Source: Macrotrachela quadricornifera
Taxonomy: Eukaryota > Rotifera > Eurotatoria > Philodinida > Philodinidae
DNA length: 64,000 bases
Direction: 5' to 3'
Assembly (NCBI GenBank): GCA_022393335.1
Contig: JAJEKB010021106.1
Span: 934,701-998,700 of the forward strand
Every line of letters begins with the position of its first letter. The stretch's first letter is position 1. This document shows positions 38,875 through 50,904 of the stretch, piece by piece. Below the pieces are notes generated by a model, which did no database searches, was not told the DNA's origin, and worked only from the letters and a program-made list of their open reading frames with translations. A program made the position numbers and the translations under genes.

Positions 38875-40030
38875 CAATTACCATCTCCATTGATTTCTTT
38901 AGTTATACTTTTGTAGTTTAAAATGAAAGGAGAAACAAAATAAAGAATTTTAGTATCTTTTAGGCTCATGAACAACAAGTAGAAGTGTTATTCATAAGAT
39001 CTAATCTAACTTTTAACTCAGAACACATCACTCAAATAGTATACGAAACTGACGTGAGATTTTATCCTTTGATGCTCTATTAATTTTTCAAGAAATAATC
39101 GTTTATTCTTTCTTTGTCGATTTTCATATGTAACTTGGAAATTCAATATCTGGCGAATAAAGGCACGAGGGGATGAATCCTTTTTGGGTTTTTCATATCT
39201 CACCAAGGTCTACTTATTGCGAAAAGATGAGCTCTAAAACGTTTGAACAACTAAATATGTTCCCTCGTAAGATGTAGCTATTAAATTTTAGTAGATAGTT
39301 GTGCTTCTTGAAGTATTGTAGATAGTTTAGCAAGTCCTATTCGTGTCTCTAAAAAGTATTGAAATCTAACAGGTGCGAAAAAATGTTTTCCCTTAACGAA
39401 ACACCATTATTTATGACGGTATTAATGAGAACTTGGATCCTAAGCAATGCACATCAAAACTAGTCTTAAAATCATTAACGAATAAGAATGTTTATAGTTT
39501 TTCATTTTCGCTGACTGAAATCTCAGTTTTCAAATGAGGACGAAAATTTTACTTAATTTTGGATTGAAATCAATCTGTAACAGCAAGATCAATCATAATT
39601 AAAAAATAGATTATCTGTGTAATCGTATAGAAGATTCCAATGGACGTCAGTTAGGCGTTTTCTCGAGAACTTGCATTCGAATACGCTCAATGTAAAACAA
39701 TCTTCACTTTTACCTTCGTATTCACGCTGATTTTCGTTAGTTTGTATGCTGCCTTGGTAATATGATATCTACTATACTGTGTTGTATTTGCGATAAATAA
39801 CGAGTAAATATGTTAGGGGAAAAAGAAAAATCAACGAAGCATAAATGCGTAACCGAAGAACAGAAAAAAGAATCGTTCTTTCGTCTTTTACCACATATTG
39901 TAGGACGTGATGAAAAACTGTTTGTTATCAAATATTGGCGTAGTATAGTAGCTGCTAATGTGCATATGTTTCAATTTTAAAAAGCGTATTTAAATTTATA
40001 TGCTTATTATTATTTTCTGCTTTTTAAATT
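38875..40030. other. Intergenic DNA, no gene supported
   Basis: The frame from about 39810 (plus) opens with MLGEKEKSTKHKCVTEEQKK and runs about 55 codons. It looks coding-like but matches nothing I know and could be a relic. The rest is AT-rich without structure. Confidence 0.35.
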
Positions 40031-40031
40031 A

Positions 40032-40964
40032 CAAGTAGCGTGGATCGAGACGCTTCACTAGGTCTCTTGACTGTAGGTTCGGACTAATACCCTGGCAACA
40101 AGTACATTCCTTTTAGAGACTAATATTACGACTAAAGCCTATGGAATAGGTCTCGATAATAATGAATACCACCGATACATAGTAGTTGAGGGCCTATGGA
40201 TACCTGCAATCTATAGTGCTTGAGAACCTGCCCGTAGTAGGCTACGTGAGCATATGTGAGTCCTAGCAAAAATGTATTCTGATTGATCGAAAAAATTGAC
40301 CAATCCGAGGGTGTGTGGACAAACACATCGTCAGTTTCTGGATTGAGATCCTCACTACAGTCAAGGAAATGTCTACGGCAACCTTTAATCTATCCAAACA
40401 ATCCCATGTTTCACCCGTATAATAGTGGCAATATCGAGACCCCATCATGCCATTTGTATAATGGCCTGCCCAACTCTCTGTTTTTTCACTGTTATATTGG
40501 AACAACGTCATAGTATTCGAGGCGAACGGTAGCATCTAGGGATGCCTTCATAGTATAGCACTGCAAGACCTAGACGTACCTTCATGGTATAGAAGTTCAG
40601 GAACTACGGATACCTTCATAGCATAGAACTTGAGGAGCTATAGGTACCTTCATTCATAGTATACAGCTTTGGGACCTTTTGGTATATCCATTGTATAAGG
40701 CTTGAGGAGCTACAGTTAATGTTACAATATGGTACTTTAGGATCCATGAATTCCATTATAGAGTAGGATTTGAGGAGTCATGCTTACCTGCATAGTATAG
40801 CAGTTGATGATCTGAGAATATCTCCCTAGTATAGGACTTCAGGACCTAGGAGTATCCCCATAGTATAGCAGTTGAGGATGTTTTTTTTAATCTTCGACCC
40901 TGCGGACAAACACACAAACCCACTGACAATTTCGGGATTTAGATCCTGACCTACAGCCAAGGAA
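40032..40964 (-). mobile_element. Helentron/HINE-like element B, near-copy of element A
   Basis: Colinear with 33776-34640 and nearly identical over about 850 bp, with few indels (for example a CATT duplication near 40652). It has the CAAGTAGC start, the subterminal CTTGACTGTAGG, one 164-bp unit (about 40370-40540), about ten 34-bp units (40540-40880), and a right end CTACAGCCAAGGAA. The left hairpin is damaged: the second half reads CGCTTCAC instead of CGATCCAC. It lacks the duplicated right-end block of A. The similarity of A and B implies recent duplication or transposition. Confidence 0.65.
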
Positions 40965-43250
40965 ATTTCGAGTGTATTTATACAATCGGGTACTATAGAG
41001 CTTCGCGTATCATGAAACTGATTCTGTCTCATCCCGTACCACAGGAGATCATGTCCCATCTAGTAATACTCTGCAATATCCAATTCTTGAGATATACTCG
41101 AAGCATTATATATACCATGCCTGTCTCCGAAGGGTTGGTGACGCAAGCTGACTAATGCCGAATTTTTTTTAAATACCAACAATCATTTTTTGAATAACTT
41201 TTCAACAATTCAAGCTATAGAGTTCAGATTTTCACCGTTAGAAAGAGCAAAGCGGGGGACGTCGATTTGTATCAAATCCATTGAGTTCAAATGTTTTTTA
41301 TATAGCTGTTTAGAGTCAGATATCTTTTTTGTTGTTAATTAAGATCATATCATTGAGAAGTCTTCATGAGATAGTATGGATTCTTAGTGAGACTCTTGCC
41401 TTGTATGGGAGGTATGACAACTAAGAGGCAAAGAGAATCATCAAGAAGTCTCAATGAGACATCATGGAGCCTCAATGGGACTTCTGTTCCCAATCGGAAG
41501 TATCATTACCACTTATTAGGGTAGATCGTTGAAACATCTTAATGAGATCTTACGTAGTCTTAAGGAAACTTTTCTTCTCCGCTGGATTCATGATTTGTAT
41601 GGATTAGATTGAATCATTCAGAAGGCTTAGGAGGCTTTTGACTATGAAAAAGACATTTTTGAGTACTGTATCTGATTGTAAAGTATTTTTCAGATTCATT
41701 ATTATAATGTATTGATTCTTTCTTCAAACGGCCTTTGTCATTGTGGGGAATTCATTACTTTGAGAAAGTCTTTTAAATGTTGATACGGGGAAAACGATAT
41801 CTTTTCCGATTTTATTTCGAACTTCACGAGATAATTTTGCTGTAATTCCGAAGAGAACCGGGTTGTTTTACGAACGTTTCCTGTGGGTTTCTTGTTTTTT
41901 TGCGACAGGATGCGCTGTCGATTCGTTTGTTTTCTAGCTTGTGAAAATGCTTGGAATATACCGTTTCCAATACGATTACTTTCCGCTTCGGAATAGTGCT
42001 TCTCTGATTCGTGTTTTTTCTGGTCGATTGCTTCGGGAAAAACCCCGTTTCCTGACTGTATCCGGACACCGAAATCTTCGATCTGGATGTCCTAGTGAAC
42101 TCCTATTCAACGACTTGGGCCATACTTTAATGATATCCTAGCAGCTTTACAGAAATGGCACTGAAATCAAGTGTCTGGAGATACCTGTGCTATCCTACCA
42201 TTCGCTTTTGAAAGACTCTAAGGCTTCATCACGAGCATCAGATGCTTTTTTCAAACACCTCAGTAAATGTCCTGTGAAGCCAACAAACCACAATTCAATA
42301 AGCTGCAACGGTTACGAATATCAACCTATGAATGTTACTCGGCAAATAGCATTATTTCCTGAGTTCAAATGGCAAAAATGACAGTCTAATAAGAACAGGA
42401 AGAAAAAAAGCGAGGCAGTAAAGTGAAACTGCAAATGATAGCAATTTAGTAACTCGAAACGGTAGGAAATAGCAATTCATCATAATAGAAATCACCAAGC
42501 AACTCGTTTATCAAGACGAAACAGAATGGTGCTCTCTGAAATCTCATTCCGCTAACTAAGATTTACTCAATGTCATACTAAAGAAACGTCACTAAAACAC
42601 AAACATTTCCTAGCATCTTTGTCTTACACTCTGACTTAGACAAGTCACTAACAAACGCAAGCAAAAATTATTCCTGAACTCGCTGTCACATAACCAAAAC
42701 TATCTTTAGCCACCGAACAAATACAACGAAACACATAGACATTTATTCGAGGAAGCACTTCATCATAGTCGAAGAAAAGTTACTTACTGAGCATTCAAGA
42801 GTAACACTAGAGCAGAGGGCGGAAGATCTCTAACCAAATCCTTTGTATAGGATCTGACGACCTCAGCACTCTCCCCAATCGCGCAGAAACCCATTCTAGC
42901 TCATTCGAATGACATAGAATGGCTCACAACACCTCATGATATCTCAAAATTCTTTATTGTTCCTCTCAAAAGGACACTCTCAAAGACCTTCGATAATTTT
43001 CCACAAGAACTAACTTTTAACCGATCAAAACGGTACCGAATCAGAAACGGATCGATTTTAGGGTGTTGCTTTTCGTTCAGGATATGCTTGCTTATTCCAA
43101 GCGAGAAGCATTCAATTTTTCGCGTAGATTCGTGCTTTTCAACGATTCTCCACCATCACCAACAATATTTTTCGTCAATACGATACTGTACACAGTAATC
43201 ATTCAAAACATGTTCCGTCCATTCGATATCAGCCCTATCTTCTTCTCTAG
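40965..43250. other. Intergenic DNA with minor repeats, no gene supported
   Basis: At 41345-41545 short phrases such as TCAATGAGAC recur in a loosely repetitive stretch. The segment 41820-42170 is GC-richer, and overlapping frames of 66-81 codons on both strands there show no known motif. The block at 41170-41300 resembles 33060-33180. Nothing here can be called a gene. Confidence 0.35.
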
Positions 43251-43269
43251 TAGTGGAGTAAGAAAAGCC

Positions 43270-43792
43270 TATGTTGTTCGGGGCGCATTGTAGACCGCCC
43301 TTGAAAACCTCAAATTCGCACGAACAATGCTATATTTCGTTCAGACAATAGTGGGAATCAACTCGACCCAAAAACCTACCCACCCCCTGATTATAGCCGT
43401 ATCTCGTTCTTCACTATTGATCTGATGAAACCCCATGTTGTTCGGGGCGCATTGTAGACCGCCCTTAAAACCTCAAATTCGCGCGAACAATACTATATTT
43501 CATGTGGAAAATAGTGGGAATATACTCGACCCAAAAACCTCCCCCCGCCTGTATCATTGCTGTATCTCGTTCTTCACTATTGATCTGATGAAACCCTGCA
43601 TTTTTCGGGGCGCATTCTAGCGTGTTCTTTAAAACCTTTTTCAGGATGAAGAACATCATGTTTCATACGAACAATAGTGTGAAAAACCTCCACTCAATAA
43701 CCCATTTCCACAAGTGGCACTTCGGGAACAGGTAAATGAAGACAAAAACACATAGGTAATTTCTTGATTAAGACCGTAACTTTAGTGAAGGG
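43270..43792. repeat. 164-bp tandem array with degenerate Helentron-like end
   Basis: The phrase TTCGGGGCGCATT occurs at 43277, 43441 and 43604, a period of 163-164 bp over three units. Each unit carries AACCTCAAATTCGC, ACAATAGT and CGTTCTTCACTATTGATCTG in the same order as the long unit of elements A-C. The right flank (43730-43792) keeps a worn version of the shared end block (ACAAAAACACATAG, ATTTCTTGATTAAGACCGTAAC). It is a decayed member of the same element family. Confidence 0.6.
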
Positions 43793-44640
43793 TATAATTT
43801 TAGTTTACCAAACTTAGTTTTTAACAGCGAATAATTGATGTAATTAACCGTTGTTTGTTCGTTATTCGTAGGGTTTGCATAAAAAGACTTTGACATGTAT
43901 TGCATGTTGTTCTTGTTCATCTTGGGATAGTTTACGTAAAGTATTGAAATTCTGATTTTTTTTTGATAGATAGAAAAAGTATAATAATTAAATAGTTCAT
44001 CTTTTCGTTTAAATAATAACACAGGACGCATTCTAAACTTATCTGGAGCAAAATCAGTTTCAATGACAATACAGAATTGTTTGTTGCTAGTAGGTTCTCG
44101 AGTTTTATTACACGTATTAATATCATTGAGAGGTAATTTACTTTGGTCACGGAAAAGACTTAATGTTCTTTCATGCATATTAGAAGCATTTCTAAGTGTG
44201 AAAGAATTCAATGGCTCACGCTCTGGTCCCCATCGAGTTCATCTTCGTAAATAAGAATGAAATACTTGTAATAATTTGTGTGCTTTATTAAGTGTTATTA
44301 TTTTTATACCAATTGGCCTTTGTAATGATAAACCAGGGCGCCGAGGAAAACGACGACATCATTTTGAAGATAATGGCATATGATTTAATTCTATACTAAT
44401 TTGTTTCTTTCTTCTTTGTAATTGTTTAAATGAAACCTTTTCTTGTCTTATTATTATTGTGTCATCTGATTGTTGAAGAATATCTCGATGTTCTCTGAAC
44501 CATTGTAAGAATTTTTGATCAATATCGAGATAGTGTTGTTTAACACCTCGTACTTGTAAACGTTTTCGTTTTTTACCTAAAATGAGAATACCACATAGTA
44601 GAATAATAGATAGGTCGTAAATTATGAAGCAAGTTACCAT
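43768..44640 (-). pseudogene. CENP-B/Tigger-type transposase relic, N-terminal half
   Basis: One minus-strand frame runs from 44640 to about 43940 with only two TGA codons. It shows a KKRKRLQVRG..YLDIDQKFLQWFREHR segment, then ELNHMPLSSK-stop-CRRFPRRPGLSLQRP and LLQVFHSYLRR-stop-T, which is the CENP-B/Tc5-type HTH region. Next comes NSFTLRNASNMHERTLSLFRDQSKL, corresponding to the NMDETP start of the DDE domain, with the Asp replaced by His. Both TGA codons fall where the family has Trp. The DDE part degenerates into AT-rich sequence before the array at 43270-43792. Confidence 0.7.
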
Positions 44641-44649
44641 AATTTCGTT

Positions 44650-45500
44650 TTAATAGAATATTATTTAACATCTTGTTTTGTGTATTTTGTTTTTGTTATT
44701 GTACTGATGATGACCGTACTAACATCTGAACAGGTTGAAAATTCTACTATATTAAGATTAAAAAATTAAATTGAATTAAAAATCAACGAAAAAACTGCAT
44801 TTTATTTGATTTTAACTCATTTCAATCAAAATTTATAAGAGATCAAAGTTGCTAAAAGCTTGGATTTTTGTTAATTTTCAATGAGCCACAAAAACCCAAT
44901 GGCTCAATAGTTTGCGACAAAAATTTTATGATAAGTATGACATAGTAGGATATATATCTGTAGAAAATTTCAGCTTAATCGGCTTAGCCATTCTTGAGAT
45001 ACAGCCACATTTGGACCCCCAATTTTTGAAATTGTCATTTATTGAGTTTTTCGTAAAATGTTTATAAAATTTCGAGGATTCAATATTTTTAAATCGGCTT
45101 GCATAAAATTCATCAAATCTTTTCCTCTACAATATATATTAAATTGAGCAGATTTGGTAGTAGCTTACATGCAATGGTTCATAGATATACCTTTGAAAAC
45201 ATTATATTGCCATCATGTTACCTTTGCTTCTTTTTGAAAATATCGTAACTTTTGCAACATCCGATATTTTCCAGTAGTTCTTCATATGTTGTATGATTTG
45301 AATTAATTATGAAAATCTTGGAAAAGATTATATCAAAGACGTGTACTTATTTTATTGAGACTTTTTTATCAAATAAAAAAAAAAAATAAGTTTATAGAGA
45401 TAATCAATTAATATAGTTTTTTCTTTTTAATGTCTCATTATCTTTGATAACATACAAAGACAATCAATTGTTTGAATGTGAATAATATTCACCAATTGAT
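44650..45500. other. Intergenic DNA downstream of CCDC124
   Basis: AT-rich sequence with no gene, containing the CCDC124 3' region on the minus strand. Nothing structured was seen. Confidence 0.4.
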
Positions 45501-45509
45501 GAATTTAAT

Positions 45510-46326
45510 TTAATCATCATCTTCATCTGAATCTTTTAGTTCGGGTAATGTAAATTGTTTTTCATTATAAGCTTTAACTGGTTTATTAAATGGATTATCA
45601 GGTGATTTCATCCATTCTTTTTTTAATAATTGTTTTAATTGTGATAAACGTAATGTTGGATGTTCTTGTTTTAATTTTGGTAAATTTTCATTTTCATATG
45701 CATCATATGCTGCTTTCATACGTTTTTCTGGATGAGTATCAACATAACTTTGAGATGATCTAGATAATAAATTGATTTTCTTTTAATTTATTAATAAAAA
45801 AAAAAAGCTAAATATTTACTGTAAAACTTGAATAGCATCATCAACATTTCGAGCTGAAGAACCATCAATTTGTAAACGATTAATATTTTCTTCTAGAGGA
45901 TGTTCTTGTTCATTAAGATTAGTTCGTTTTGGTTCATTAATAGGAGCAGCAGCTTGTTGTTGTTGAATTTGTGCTTGAGTAACTTTTCTTGGTGCTAAAT
46001 CAGGTTTTGTTTTAACTTTCGGTGCAGTTAATGTTGTTTCTTCTTGATCTAATAATTTTTGAATTTCTTGTTTACGTAATAATTTTTCATGTTCTTTCTG
46101 ATCTCGATCATCCTTAATAAAATAAAAATAAAAATAAAACTAAAAATTCTTTGTTTATTTTTTCAATTACTTTTCTTTGTTGTTTTTTTTGTACGTGTTT
46201 ATCATCATCACGCCAATATTCTTCTTCTAATTTTTGTTGTTTTTCACGTTCATTTGTTTGTTTAACTGCATCTTTTCGTGCTCGAGCTTCAGCAGATTTA
46301 GTATTAATACCAAATTTTTTTGACAT
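45510..46326 (-). CDS. CCDC124: CCDC124 (ribosome-associated coiled-coil protein)
   Basis: Three exons on the minus strand: 46326-46171, 46112-45820, 45759-45510, with GT-AG introns of 58 and 60 bases, giving 232 codons plus TAA (human protein 223). The N-terminus MSKKFGINTKSAEARARK and EEEYWRDDDKHVQKKQQRK, and the C-terminal block RLSQLKQLLKKEWMKSPDNPFN, are near-diagnostic for CCDC124. The central part (HPLEENINRL..DGSSARNVDDAIQVL) also follows the family. Residues about 20-80 are a charged coiled coil. CCDC124 and its yeast relative Lso2 bind ribosomes and aid recovery of idle ribosomes; the human protein is also at the centrosome/midbody. An acidic tail (DSDEDDD) extends past the usual end. 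Promoter region probably shared with PPP1R12. Confidence 0.95.
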
Positions 46327-46664
46327 ATTTTCTCGAAATAATAATCTTTTTCTTTCAATACGAATATTTATACAAAGAGAAGAAAAGAATTTACGTAAGT
46401 TTAACTGAAATTACCAATGACTCATTATGTCTACTAGTGACATCATTAATATGGAAGAAATCATTTTTATTAAAATATTTTTTTTGTTTATTTAAAAATA
46501 AAATTCCTTTTTGTTTTTTCTGAATATGAAATAAAATAAAATAAAATAAAAGTAGATGTAAAAATGAATTGACCTTGTTGATAAATATGGCTGATGAATA
46601 TATATATTGTTTTGTTTATTATCTCGATCTATATATATAAAAATATGAGTTAATATAAAATCTA
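46327..46664. promoter_or_regulatory. Divergent intergenic region between CCDC124 and PPP1R12
   Basis: The two start codons face away from each other 338 bases apart, so both genes must be driven from this AT-rich interval or from within each other's 5' regions. No TATA box can be singled out among the many TATATA stretches. A TTAACAG just after the PPP1R12 ATG could be a splice acceptor, leaving room for an unseen upstream exon. Confidence 0.5.
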
Positions 46665-49600
46665 ATGTTAACAGGAGTAAATCCTTCAACAATATCAGAC
46701 GAAGTTAATCGTCAATCAAGTGCAATAACTAAACGTCGTGAACAATTACGTCGTTGGGATGAATCAGAAACAAATCGTCAATCTTCAAATATAAAAATCT
46801 CTCAACGTGTCAAATTTGAACAAGCATATATTTTTTTAGCTGCATGTTCATCAGAAGATCAAGATGAAATTGATAGATTATTACAACGTAATGTTGATAT
46901 AAATACATCAAATATTGATGGATTAACAGCACTTCATCAAGCATGTATTGATAATAATTTACATATGGTAGAATATTTAATTAATAAAAATGCTAATATT
47001 AATTGTCAAGATAATGAAGGATGGACTCCTTTACATGCTGCTGCTTCTTGTGCAAATATTAATATTGTCAAGTAATTAGACAAATAGTTTTTGTTTCTTT
47101 CCTGAATTTTAATTTTATTATTTAGATATTTATTATCTCGTGGTGCTATTGTTGATATTTGTAATAATGAAGGAGAATTACCTATTGATATATCGGAAGA
47201 TGATGATATAATTAATTATTTAAAAGATGATATGAATAAAAAAAATATTGATGATCAACAATCAAGAAATTATGAACATCAATTAATGATTAAACATGCA
47301 CAAGATTTATTTAATAATAATAAATATCCTTTTAAATCATCTATTGATTCTATTATTCATCCGAGAACAGGTGCTACACCATTACATGTTGCTGCTTCAA
47401 AAGGTTATTTAGATGTTATTGAGTAAGTTTAGACATTCATATATATATATAATAAAAACATATTTATATATTTAGTCTTTTAATACGTGCTAATGCAAAT
47501 ATAAATTCAATTGATAAAGATGGGTGGACACCATTACATGCAGCTGCACATTGGGATAAACATGATATTATTATATATCTTATAGATAAAAATGCGAATT
47601 TAGATGCAAAAAATTATGCAGTAAGAGTGAAACAAATATTTTAATTTTAATTTTATTTATTATTTAGGGTCAAACACCACTTGATGTTTGTGATGGAGAA
47701 ACATTTAAATTATTAAAAGAATTAAAAGAAAAACAAAAAACTATTTCATATAATGAAAATATTCAAATAAATTCATCAAATATAAATGATATTAAATCTA
47801 ATATATCAACATCAAATTCTTCTTTATCATCACGATTAGAATTAAAACAACCATTTCAACCAATTAATTCTGTAAGATTACAAATAAAACTAATTAGATT
47901 TTTCTGAATATATTACATGTGACAAATTTATCCAGTTTTTATATGAAACATATTCTATTATCATATCCTAGACAAATTCATCAACAATATTCAAATATTA
48001 GATTCATATGCTTTTTTGAGAAGGGAGATAAAACATGAGCAGTTTTTATGAGAAGAATTTGAATATTATTATAAATAGAAACACATATTAATATTTCTTT
48101 CTAGGAAAATTCTTCTTATCAATCATTTGATTCAAAAACTAATCGAAGGTAGGCAGAATATTAGATATGCATCATTTATTTATTTTTATGTGAATATTTG
48201 CATGATATTTATACTATAACAAAAAGTTCTGATCATATCATTTAATTAAGAAAATAATCTATTGAGAATATTCGTACTCATAGAAAGTTTAGTCAAAATA
48301 TTAGAAAAATCGAACTCATTTAAATGTCATGATCAGAACTCTTTTAATCTATTCGAAAATATATTTCTAAAAATTCTTATTCTAGCATCAATCAAATACA
48401 GTCAGAAATTCCATCATCAAAAAGGTATTTTTCTAATTAATATTCACATTTTTAAAATTGATTAAATATCTGATGCATGTCTTTTCTCTGTCAATACTTC
48501 TCGATTGACATAGATTATTTAATATTATTTTTCTTTTATTATTTATTTAGATGGGGTGATAGAAATGATCGAACAGTAGTAGGTGATATATCAAATAATA
48601 ATATACCTTATATTCGTCGTCGATCAAGTAGTGATGTTAATGAATTAAATACACCTATATCAACAGCTATTGTTAGTATAACAAGTTCACCTCCATCACC
48701 AAAAGCAAATGTAACAGTAACAACAACAACGACAAATATAATAGATGAATCAAAACGTCGAATAAATCATGATGAAGAAGCTGAAGCTCAACGTAAACAT
48801 CGTTCAGCTCAAGCACGACGAGAACGTCGATCAACTCAAGGTGTTTCAATTGATGATATAAAAGCAGCTGAACAACAAATTAAAAATCAACCAATTAATC
48901 AAATTGGTGCACCATTAACTAATAATGAACATGATATTGATACTGAACATTTACAAAAACTTATTCAAGATAATAAAGATAAAATTAGAAGAGTAAATCA
49001 AATGAAATAAATATATATATCTTCTTTATTATATATTTTGTGATTAAGGATATAAATCATCGAATATCACCAGATAATAGTCCAACAACAACAATAATTG
49101 CAAATGATTCAATAAATCTTGCAAATGCTCAACTACAACGTCGAAAAACAAATCGTGTACATAATAATAATCAAAGAAAAAATACAGGAAGAATTATATG
49201 GAATGATGTAAACAATTTCGATTAATTTTTTTAAATTTATTTTATTTTATCTTTAATTAGGAAACAAAAGAAGTTGAATATAAAGATGATTCAAGTCCAA
49301 GATTATCTCATGAAGAAGAATTAAATGACCAACAATCAATATATAATAATTCACGAAATATAATATCTCGATTTGAAAATAATCCAATAACAAGAATAAA
49401 TCGTTCACAAAGTCAAGAACCATTAATTAATAATGATTTAACAATAAACAATTTATATGAAGATACAAAAAGAAAATTTGATGAATTAAATAATAAATTT
49501 CATCGATTAACAAATGATATTATTGAACGAGATCAAATTATTGAAAAACTTGTAAGTTTTTATATTAACATATATATATTCTACTACAGTTTGTTTTGTT

Positions 49601-49900
49601 TTAATAGAAAACATCTCAATATATTGAATCATCAATTGATAAACGAGTAAATATATTAAATTTATAAATAATCTTTATTTTCCTCTTTCTTTTTTTTTAA
49701 TTTAGGAAAAACGAACTTTTGAACGAAAAATTTCTGAATTAGAAGAAGAATTAAAAGTAAATTAACAATAATCTTTAACAAATTTATTTGTTTTGTTTTT
49801 CTTTTTCTTAAAGAGAATGGATTCAATTAAATCAGACAATACACGTTTAAAAGAAGAAAATGCTGCTTTAATTCGTGTTATTAGTAAACTTTCGAAATGA
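46665..49900 (+). CDS. PPP1R12: Myosin phosphatase targeting subunit (MYPT/PPP1R12)
   Basis: Twelve exons: 46665-47071, 47126-47422, 47476-47620, 47668-47871, 48105-48148, 48386-48424, 48551-48992, 49049-49207, 49261-49551, 49608-49646, 49706-49756, 49814-49900. All introns are GT-AG and in phase, giving 734 residues (human PPP1R12A about 1030). The N-terminus has a MyPhoNE-type motif RREQLRRW (24-31) and the PP1-docking RVKF (48-51), then ankyrin repeats to about 300 (DGLTALHQACIDNNLHMVEYL; EGWTPLHAAASCA; DGWTPLHAAAHWDKHDI). RRSTQGVS (Thr474) corresponds to the inhibitory ROCK site Thr696 of human MYPT1. The C-terminus is a coiled coil/leucine zipper ending ENAALIRVISKLSK, almost identical to vertebrate MYPT. 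The protein directs PP1 to myosin light chain. Confidence 0.95.
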
Positions 49901-50546
49901 TCAAAAGAATATATTTCAGTTCTTTTTTTTTTTTATCTGCATGTGCTCGCGTGTGTTTATCTTTCTTTTCTCTCTTTCGTCTTGTTGTGCAATAGAGCCT
50001 TTCTTTTTTTTACTATTAAATTTAGTCACTTGGTGCTATGAATATTTGAGACATACTGACAAAATAGAATATATTTAAAAAGAAGAAGAATGTTTTGTAC
50101 AGAAGTCTCGTTTTATCTTTTCATGGTTATATTTTATCTTCTTCTTCTTCTTCTTCTTTGCATTTAAATAAATATTATTATTATTATTATACATTTTTCA
50201 ATTCAGAATGTAATTTTTATTTTTTTATTTCTATACAGCTCTAGTCAAAATAACTTGCACTTAGGTTATACCGAAAGTAATGATGACTATATCTTAATTT
50301 TGTAAATAAAGCTTTATTATAAATAGTGATAGCGTTGTTGAAAACTATCTATGTGATACAAATCGAGATTTTATCAATCCGGTTATTAGTCTGGTTTTTG
50401 AATGTTTGTATACCAAAATTGAATAGATATTTTTAGATTCATAGGATTTTTATTTTGAAAAATAATATTATGAGAAATAAATTCAAAAGAATTAGTATAA
50501 AAATAAACTTTATAGAAAATAAATCTCCAAACAAATAAGATCTTAA
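49901..50546. other. PPP1R12 3' region and intergenic DNA
   Basis: Pyrimidine-rich sequence with a CTT microsatellite (50137-50158) followed by AAATAAATATTATTA (from 50166), which contains AATAAA-like signals suitable for 3' end formation of PPP1R12. No other gene was seen. Confidence 0.45.
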
Positions 50547-50900
50547 TTAGTCTTCTGGTGGCAAAAATGCGGTTATGCCATCTAAAATTGCATAAAATGG
50601 GTCACGTCTATTCAGTCTGTAATTCCATATATATTCATATAGATAAGAATCGACAAAGTCTCGATTGGTTTCATGCCTTTTTTTTGTTATCATTCTTCGG
50701 ATCCTGCTAGGTCATTTTGAGGGTTTGGATATGCACTCGATTTTTTGGATTCATGAAGTTGTACTTGTGATTGACAGTAAGATGAGACGTGAGCGTCAAT
50801 TGTCTGTTATGATTGTAGTTCCAGGTTTAAGACGACTAGTTATAATTGGAAGAAGTGTGGTTGCGCTTCTATCTAGAACAGTTTTAGTTTGAAATAAAAA
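50547..50900 (-). pseudogene. Merlin/ISXO2-type transposase relic
   Basis: On the minus strand a broken frame shows PIITSRLKPGTTIITDN-stop-RS, which matches the Asp-containing block of ISXO2-like transposases. After a frame change it reads LTVNHKYNFMNPKNRVHIQTLK (family form: TVNH..FV.P..G.HTN.IE), and it finishes with NRDFVDSYLYEYIWNYRL, NRRDPFYAILDGI and stop. These are the second half of the DDE domain of Merlin/IS1016-type elements. At least three stops or frame changes make it inactive. The 5' half was not found. Confidence 0.65.
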
Positions 50901-50904
50901 GGAC

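Noticed and set aside
41824..42141. Overlapping frames on both strands (81 and 66 codons)
   Set aside because: They are antisense to each other in a slightly GC-richer patch and match no family.
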